Below, in pieces: positions 24,078 to 28,742 of a DNA stretch of 28,742 nucleotides. The notes beneath the pieces were generated by a model. It searched no databases and was not told the DNA's origin. It saw only the letters and a program-made list of their open reading frames with translations. The stretch covers positions 1 to 28,742 of IMG/VR virus record IMGVR_UViG_3300019935_000055; one strand, given 5' to 3'. The DNA comes from a virus. The position numbers and the translations under genes were made by a program. Numbering within the stretch: the first letter of the stretch is position 1; each line of letters starts with the position of its first letter.

Positions 24078-24623
24078 TTATTTAGGATTATTAGTCTTAA
24101 TATAAAACTCGTCTTTCTTCTCAACGCTGCAACATTGGCGAACAACAGCGGGCAGTTGCTCGTAATACTTTTTGATTGCAGCTTTGTCAGGCTTTGCTTT
24201 GTAAATAAGGCAATCATGTTGCCCTGCGTCCTCCAGTGTGCGGACTAACATTTGTTCACTCTCCACACTTAAAGCTGTGGAAGCTTTCCAACCAATAACA
24301 CCATTACGCAGGGCTTTACTTTTCTTGCCGTCCTGCAATAACTCCCCTTTGTTTTTCTCACAATACTCACTAACAACGTCATACAAGGCATTTGACTTTA
24401 CAGAGAGCAAGCCCAGCTCGTCGTCGAATTTCGCAACGGCTTCAAGTGCAGTTTGCACAGCCTTTGTTTGTAAAGCATCGTAACGCGCTGCAACTTCTGC
24501 ATATTCACGCAAAACAATTTCTAATTCTTCAACGCTTTTAATATTTTCAATAGTAACGGGCTTTAATTCTCGCCCTTTGCGTGCACATTTAATAGCCTGC
24601 ACGACTTCTCTGTAATTACCCAT
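24078..24623 (-). CDS. gam: Gam-like host-nuclease inhibitor / DNA-end protector
   Basis: 181 residues, the usual length (Mu Gam 174). The block VVSEYCEKNKGELLQDGKK, then VIGWKASTALSVESEQMLVR and LEDAGQHDCLIYKAKPDKAA matches Mu Gam from its CEANRDEL segment onward (ending KAAIKKYYEQLP). Gam binds double-strand ends and shields linear phage DNA from RecBCD-type nucleases. The ATG has AAAGGTGG upstream. It sits after MuB as in Mu. Confidence 0.87.
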   Translation of the reverse strand: MGNYREVVQAIKCARKGRELKPVTIENIKSVEELEIVLREYAEVAARYDALQTKAVQTALEAVAKFDDELGLLSVKSNALYDVVSEYCEKNKGELLQDGKKSKALRNGVIGWKASTALSVESEQMLVRTLEDAGQHDCLIYKAKPDKAAIKKYYEQLPAVVRQCCSVEKKDEFYIKTNNPK

Positions 24624-24635
24624 ACTGCACCACCT

Positions 24636-24974
24636 TTAAATAAAATCAGTCAAATCAACAGGACGCTCTACGCTAAAATCAATTAGCATGTAACGCTCTG
24701 ATCGCTCCAGCCATTCCTCACCAGAAAATCGAACCATGTAACCATCGACGTTGTATAACTCACTTTCTAAATTCGTATTTAAACATGAGCGTGTGAAGCT
24801 TAAAGCCTGTAAATTTTCAGCAACATACACGGGGACAGTTACATTTTTTGCACGACTCAAGTTAAAAAAATTCGCTGCTATACATACGTCCACAAATTGC
24901 TGTATTTGCTTTATGTAGCTTGCATGTCGTTCTACATGCAGAGAAAAATCAAACGCGTTTTGTTCGCTTTTCAT
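24636..24974 (-). CDS. Hypothetical early protein between muB and gam
   Basis: 112 residues, starting MKSEQNAFDFSLHVERHAS, with a central Arg/Cys stretch (NVTVPVYVAENLQALSFTRS). The ATG shares a base with the TAA of MuB (TAATG), so the two are coupled. No motif identified. In Mu several small non-essential genes lie in this interval. Confidence 0.65.
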   Translation of the reverse strand: MKSEQNAFDFSLHVERHASYIKQIQQFVDVCIAANFFNLSRAKNVTVPVYVAENLQALSFTRSCLNTNLESELYNVDGYMVRFSGEEWLERSERYMLIDFSVERPVDLTDFI

Positions 24975-25747
24975 TAGCCCAGCTCCTTAGCAGCCGCAGC
25001 AACCAAATCAGTTGTTAATTTTTCAAATGTGGATGGGTTAGACTCCATTAAACGCTTGCACGCTGTCGTTAATTCCGCAGCACGACCCCACAAACCGCCC
25101 GAAACCTTTAAAAATAAAGCCGCTGTGCTTTTGGTGGGCTTTGTATCGAAGTTTGGCAAAATAAAATACTGTACGCATTCCTCTAAACTTTCGACAGGCT
25201 TTAACTCCAAATGCTTTGCACCTATACGGCGGCTTAACTGCTGCAAATATACGCCACTTTTTCCCACAAACTTCTGTTCAAAAATTTGTGTGCCTAGCAA
25301 CACAATAACCGCCCCGCACTCGTCGGACAAATAGCGCAAAGCCTCAAATTCCAACCACCCCAAGTGATTACATTCATCTATTAGAAAAATTTCATTCTCA
25401 ACACGAGACTGTAAAAATGTTATAGAGGAGTCAAAGCCACCCGAACCCGTACCCCCAAAACGCTCAGCTAGTTTATTAAATAGCGTTTTACGTCGCATAC
25501 CTGAATATGCACATATGCGGACACCGTCGAAAATTTTGGCAAGTGCATAGCATGTGTGAGTTTTACCGCTACCGGGCAAGCCGTGAATCTTTGCCATGCG
25601 CCCGTGCCCGTCTGTTGCTGTCGCCTTGACAAGAGCCACAGCCGCGTTTAGCTGCTGTGTTTGTAGAACGTCGCCCACTGGTGTACTTATTAGCTTTATA
25701 GCGGGCTGCTGTTTGTTCTGTGTTTGTGTTTTTGCTATACTATTCAT
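24974..25747 (-). CDS. MuB-like AAA+ ATPase, transposition target selector
   Basis: 257 residues. Walker A GLPGSGKT at 56-63, Walker B IFLIDECNHL at 120-129, sensor LLGTQ near 150 and LSRRI near 171. MuB binds DNA as an ATP-dependent filament, brings target DNA to MuA and activates it. It is shorter than Mu B (312) and lacks an obvious N-terminal HTH. It is preceded by an 89-base gap after MuA that holds a weak hairpin. Confidence 0.9.
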   Translation of the reverse strand: MNSIAKTQTQNKQQPAIKLISTPVGDVLQTQQLNAAVALVKATATDGHGRMAKIHGLPGSGKTHTCYALAKIFDGVRICAYSGMRRKTLFNKLAERFGGTGSGGFDSSITFLQSRVENEIFLIDECNHLGWLEFEALRYLSDECGAVIVLLGTQIFEQKFVGKSGVYLQQLSRRIGAKHLELKPVESLEECVQYFILPNFDTKPTKSTAALFLKVSGGLWGRAAELTTACKRLMESNPSTFEKLTTDLVAAAAKELG

Positions 25748-25790
25748 TATGTATTTACCTTTTGTACTGTTAGTGTAATTGTGAATACAA

Positions 25791-25813
25791 GCGGCGTGTG
25801 TCGAGCACGTCGC
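25791..25813. promoter_or_regulatory. Weak hairpin between muA and muB
   Basis: GCGGCGTG and CACGTCGC pair at seven of eight positions around a seven-base loop. No U-tract follows on the minus strand. It could tune relative expression of MuA and MuB, or be incidental. Confidence 0.3.
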
Positions 25814-25836
25814 AATCTTTTAAACCCTGTCTAACC

Positions 25837-27966
25837 TTAATCATCATCTTCTTCACCCCACTCAAAATCAGGCAAACCCTGCCCATCCTCTGGCAGCCAC
25901 TGGCTAACCTGCTGCTTTTTATTCTTACCTATTGAATCATCAATAATTTTTGCCCCTTCTTCTATGGCTTTTGCCATTTTTTCCGTATCACCTGCGAAAT
26001 CAATCCGCAAACCTTTTGGCGTTTCTACGTCATCGGGCAAGTTCATTGCTTTTACCTCGTCCAACAAACTCAGTCTATCTATGTTCTTTTTGCGGTCTTT
26101 TATGACACGTTGTAATTTTTTATTGCGCCGCGCTTGTTCCGCCGCCCCACTTGAGCTAAGGAATGCATGTTTCTCGTCTTCTTTTGCGACACATAAAAGC
26201 GCGTCACCCTCAAATACAAAAACCATTTTAGGATCATGACTTGGGTAGCGTATACGTAACTTACGCCCTGTATAAGCTAACAAAGCATCACTATAAAATT
26301 TCTGACCGTTATAATTCACATATCCCCGATCAATAACCCGTTCATCTTCAACGGAAAACGCTAATAATAAATGCTCGTACTGTATCCCTGTTGCTTTCCA
26401 GCCCTCATCAATAAACTGTTGCAGTTTTGCATTAGGACTCATGCCGTCAAGCGTTCCCTTTTGCTCCATATTGTGATAAAAGCGTAATTGTGTATCGAGC
26501 GCATCCTGCATTGCTTGCTCATCACCTTGAAAAGTTGGGGCAGCTTTTCCTAGATGATGTATTTTTTTATTCATGCGATCACCGCCATGATAGCCATCCA
26601 GCATCCCGTTAAACCCTTGCAAAACAGAAAAAAGCCCCTCGATAGGTTTAGCTGCGGAATTGTAAGGACGGGCGCGGTGAACATGATCCCCGTCAAGCGA
26701 ATATTCAAAACCCAGATCACTACTCTCTGCAAGCTTTGCTAAACTATTGAAAGCGTTTATCATTTCGCTCCACTTGTATTCCGATCCATTATCCAAATAC
26801 AGCCGGCGCGGTAGCCCCCATGATTCGCACATACTGGCAAAGCTTGCCGCAATATGTTTGCGTGTAACCCCTTCACCTTTCTTTAATACAACCATTGTTA
26901 TATACAATCTGTTCGTGGCTATATCCTGCCAAGCCACCAGCTTAGGATAAACAACCGACCCATCATCACGATGCATAGCGATATCGAGCGGGTGAACGTC
27001 GCCAACGATTATATCCATCGGTTTATACATATCTCTTTTCCGTTGAATACGCGGCAAATGTTTATCATAAAACTTTTTCGCGTCTTTACTATCTATCGCC
27101 AATAGGCTGTATTCCTCTTTGTCGCGCTCTACATAATGCCGTGTAAGCTTGCACAAAGCTTGCACAGCCTCCACATTTAAACCCGCCTCGACGGCTGTTA
27201 TCTGCGCTAATTTAGCACTAGCAATAGCTGAGCATTTCACATACCCCGTCACACCTTCAGCCCAAAGAGAGCGCACATACTTTTTAATTTCTTTCTCTAC
27301 ATCTTGTGCTTTTTCTAAGCCCAATGTGTCAATAAATGCCTTATCCCATTTTCGAGAAATCAAAGCCCGAGCTGTTCCCTTGCTCTTGTTGGGTTTTCTT
27401 ACCAATGCGTCAAAGCCACCGTTTTTATACAACTCTATCCATCTATACACACTTGCTTTAGAAACACCATGCTTTTCAGAGAGCAATAAAACAGCCTGTG
27501 TATACATTTTTGAACCAGTCGGAAATTCTGTAATATCCTGCACTATCTTATTTCTGAACTGTGCGCGCTCAATTTCTTCACGCTCTAATATAGTTAGCTT
27601 AACTTCACCAAGAGCGGGGAGCGCGACAGCTTGCGGCATAGCTTCGATAACAGTTTGCTCTTGCTCTTTCACTGCTACCGCAACAGAAGCCACAGCCGCC
27701 GCCGTTGCTTTTTTCTGCACCACTGGAGTGGAAGCAGAAACAGGAACAGGAACGAGAGCAGAAAAGCATTTTTCTTGTAAGTCTATGGGGAGACTGTTTA
27801 TATTAACGTCCAGCCTTTGCTGCCCCTTATCATTTACGCTCTGTATCACATCCAGCTCACATTTACGCCAATGTCCGCGCTTTAACGCACGCTGTATTAT
27901 TCGCTTATTAACACCTGCTAGCTCAGCAAGCTCTGAGCTTGTTATATATCTAGCTTCTTCAATCAT
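25837..27966 (-). CDS. MuA-type DDE transposase
   Basis: 709 residues. N-terminal winged-helix region at 6-60 (TSSELAELAGVNKRIIQRAL), a low-complexity Val/Ala linker at about 80-115, a second HTH at about 155-200 (GVSKASVYRWIELYKNGGFD), then the RNase-H core with GDVHPLD (D323), YLDNGSEYK (D392) and KPIEGLF (E443). Order and spacing match Mu A (D269, D336, E392). A beta-barrel and an acidic C-terminal tail (GLPDFEWGEEDDD) follow. It cuts phage ends and joins them to target DNA. The Ner-like gene stops one base before its ATG. Confidence 0.95.
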   Translation of the reverse strand: MIEEARYITSSELAELAGVNKRIIQRALKRGHWRKCELDVIQSVNDKGQQRLDVNINSLPIDLQEKCFSALVPVPVSASTPVVQKKATAAAVASVAVAVKEQEQTVIEAMPQAVALPALGEVKLTILEREEIERAQFRNKIVQDITEFPTGSKMYTQAVLLLSEKHGVSKASVYRWIELYKNGGFDALVRKPNKSKGTARALISRKWDKAFIDTLGLEKAQDVEKEIKKYVRSLWAEGVTGYVKCSAIASAKLAQITAVEAGLNVEAVQALCKLTRHYVERDKEEYSLLAIDSKDAKKFYDKHLPRIQRKRDMYKPMDIIVGDVHPLDIAMHRDDGSVVYPKLVAWQDIATNRLYITMVVLKKGEGVTRKHIAASFASMCESWGLPRRLYLDNGSEYKWSEMINAFNSLAKLAESSDLGFEYSLDGDHVHRARPYNSAAKPIEGLFSVLQGFNGMLDGYHGGDRMNKKIHHLGKAAPTFQGDEQAMQDALDTQLRFYHNMEQKGTLDGMSPNAKLQQFIDEGWKATGIQYEHLLLAFSVEDERVIDRGYVNYNGQKFYSDALLAYTGRKLRIRYPSHDPKMVFVFEGDALLCVAKEDEKHAFLSSSGAAEQARRNKKLQRVIKDRKKNIDRLSLLDEVKAMNLPDDVETPKGLRIDFAGDTEKMAKAIEEGAKIIDDSIGKNKKQQVSQWLPEDGQGLPDFEWGEEDDD

Positions 27967-28215
27967 TTAGCTACTCCCTCCATTATTTTCTAGCTCGGCA
28001 AAAAAGGAGAATCCAACCGTTTCCTCTAAACCTATAACAACGTTATTCGCAACCGTCCCCTCAGCTGGATAGCATCCATTTTTTATTGCTCGTCGTATAC
28101 TTGTATCCACAGTTGCCGCGCTAAAGCCGTTTTTTATAGCCCAGCTTCTTAATGTATAACGTTCACCATGCAGCGCGCGCCTTATATGCGCAACACTTAC
28201 ACATGCATCCAACAT
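27967..28215 (-). CDS. Ner-like early regulator
   Basis: 82 residues with a probable helix-turn-helix (RYTLRSWAIKNGFSAATVDT then SIRRAIKNG) and an acidic Gly/Ser C-terminus. The G-rich stretch GGGGGG stands before the ATG. Ner in Mu is a small DNA-binding protein that turns down early transcription and the repressor gene. Position as first leftward gene, directly before the transposase and opposite the repressor, fits that role. Sequence similarity to Mu Ner is limited. Confidence 0.75.
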   Translation of the reverse strand: MLDACVSVAHIRRALHGERYTLRSWAIKNGFSAATVDTSIRRAIKNGCYPAEGTVANNVVIGLEETVGFSFFAELENNGGSS

Positions 28216-28239
28216 ATTCGCCCCCCGTTATAGTAAAAG

Positions 28240-28278
28240 TTTATACGAATGTATGAACAATTCATACATTTGTATAAA
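28240..28278. promoter_or_regulatory. Operator 1: 18-bp inverted repeat at the Ner side
   Basis: Two 18-base arms flank a CAA spacer with one mismatch. The 19-base core, TGTATGAA-CAA-TTCATACA, is at 28250-28268. It is the strongest palindrome in the window and sits about 25 bases upstream of the Ner start, where it would block the early promoter. Confidence 0.7.
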
Positions 28279-28323
28279 TCATATAACACGCATACCAACA
28301 ATGTCAATACAAAATAAAATAAA

Positions 28324-28352
28324 TTTACTAAAACAGCTCACACTGCAATAAT
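28324..28352 (+). promoter_or_regulatory. Candidate repressor promoter TTTACT-17-AATAAT
   Basis: A -35-like TTTACT (28324-28329), a 17-base spacer and a -10-like AATAAT (28347-28352) lie about 48 bases before the repressor ATG. The -10 runs into the second operator copy, so the repressor could regulate itself. Assigned by eye. Confidence 0.45.
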
Positions 28353-28370
28353 GTATGAACTATTCACACA
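28352..28370. promoter_or_regulatory. Operator 2: second copy of the operator core
   Basis: TGTATGAA-CTA-TTCACACA repeats the operator 1 core with one arm mismatch and the same three-base spacer. The two cores are 102 bases apart. A pair of identical half-site arrangements around both promoters is typical of a phage immunity region. Confidence 0.6.
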
Positions 28371-28400
28371 TCTATTTAAAACAAAATTTATAAAAACACA

Positions 28401-28742
28401 ATGAATTTAAAACAAACGTCTAAAGAAATAGGTATTCGTCTTGCGCAAGAGAGAAGAAAATTAGGCTTAAGTCAAGAAGAACTTGCCAAGCTTGCAGACT
28501 CAACAAACCAGTCACAGAGTAATTACGAACTAGGGAAACGTTACCCGAACGCCAAATATTTTGCACTCATTGCAAACCTTGGCGCGGACATTCAATACAT
28601 AGTCACTGGGCTACGTTCCATAAATTGGCATATGAACTCACTTAAGAATAAAACGAAAGTAACGAAAGACGAACTAATGGACACGCTAGAACTTATAAAA
28701 ACGCAAGGAGAGAGGGGTTTAGAACTTATAAAAAAATTATAA
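28401..28742 (+). CDS. XRE-family phage repressor
   Basis: 113 residues. Helix-turn-helix from about residue 10 to 60 (RLAQERRKLGLSQEELAKLA, then QSQSNYELGKRYPNAKYFAL), followed by ANLGADIQYIVTGLR and a short Lys-rich coiled helix. No LexA-type protease domain, so induction is not by RecA-driven autocleavage. A Shine-Dalgarno sequence is not evident. Divergent to the Ner-like gene across 185 bases with two operators, so it is the immunity repressor candidate. It is not a close relative of Mu c by eye. Confidence 0.85.
   Translation: MNLKQTSKEIGIRLAQERRKLGLSQEELAKLADSTNQSQSNYELGKRYPNAKYFALIANLGADIQYIVTGLRSINWHMNSLKNKTKVTKDELMDTLELIKTQGERGLELIKKL

Noticed and set aside
27149-27970. A 273-codon plus-strand open frame opposite the transposase
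   Set aside because: It lies fully antisense to the MuA gene, which has all catalytic motifs; the antisense product has no recognisable features.

Overview
The window reads as most of one transposable (Mu-type) temperate siphophage or prophage. It is moderately AT-rich and densely packed, with ATGA and TAATG start/stop overlaps typical of a phage genome. The order at the right end is diagnostic: an XRE repressor on the plus strand, a divergent operator region, then on the minus strand a Ner-like regulator, a MuA-type DDE transposase, a MuB-type AAA+ ATPase, a Gam-like DNA-end protector and a GemA-like protein. The host cannot be named from this sequence; a proteobacterium, probably gammaproteobacterial, is the best guess from the gene families. 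The window starts on the stop codon of one gene and ends on the stop codon of another, so the phage termini with transposase-binding end repeats lie outside it.

Layout from right to left. 28401-28742 repressor (+). 28216-28400 divergent control region with two copies of one palindromic operator core. 28215-20919 early/middle operon (-): Ner, MuA, MuB, unknown, Gam, unknown, unknown, zinc ribbon, GemA, zinc ribbon, SPP1-gp7/Mu-F-like minor head protein and a DUF721/DciA-like protein. Two strong intrinsic terminators interrupt this operon. 17749-20918 is a plus-strand packaging island: PBSX/P2-type portal (TTG start), terminase large subunit and HK97-gp10-like protein. From 17583 to 1 everything is on the minus strand: fused XkdF-like protease/scaffold, P2-N-like capsid, small basic protein, Ig-like structural protein, surface/appendage protein, 2-TM peptide, connector and terminator candidates, a coiled-coil/TM protein, tail tube, tail assembly chaperones joined by a -1 frameshift at A_AAA_AAG, a 981-residue tape measure, tail-tip proteins including a repeat-rich hub, a 31-codon coupled ORF and a WYL-like protein.

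How it works as a whole: the repressor and Ner control the lysogeny decision at the 28.2-28.4 kb switch. MuA and MuB carry out replicative transposition, Gam protects DNA ends, and the head and tail modules build a long, sheathless (siphovirus) tail. No tail sheath, endolysin, Mor or C-type activator was recognised.

The most notable items are the DciA-like (bacterial helicase-loader family) gene coupled to the early operon of a transposable phage, the nearly identical 48-bp tandem repeats in the tail hub, the WYL-like gene at the far end, the terminators inside the early operon, and the candidate operators.
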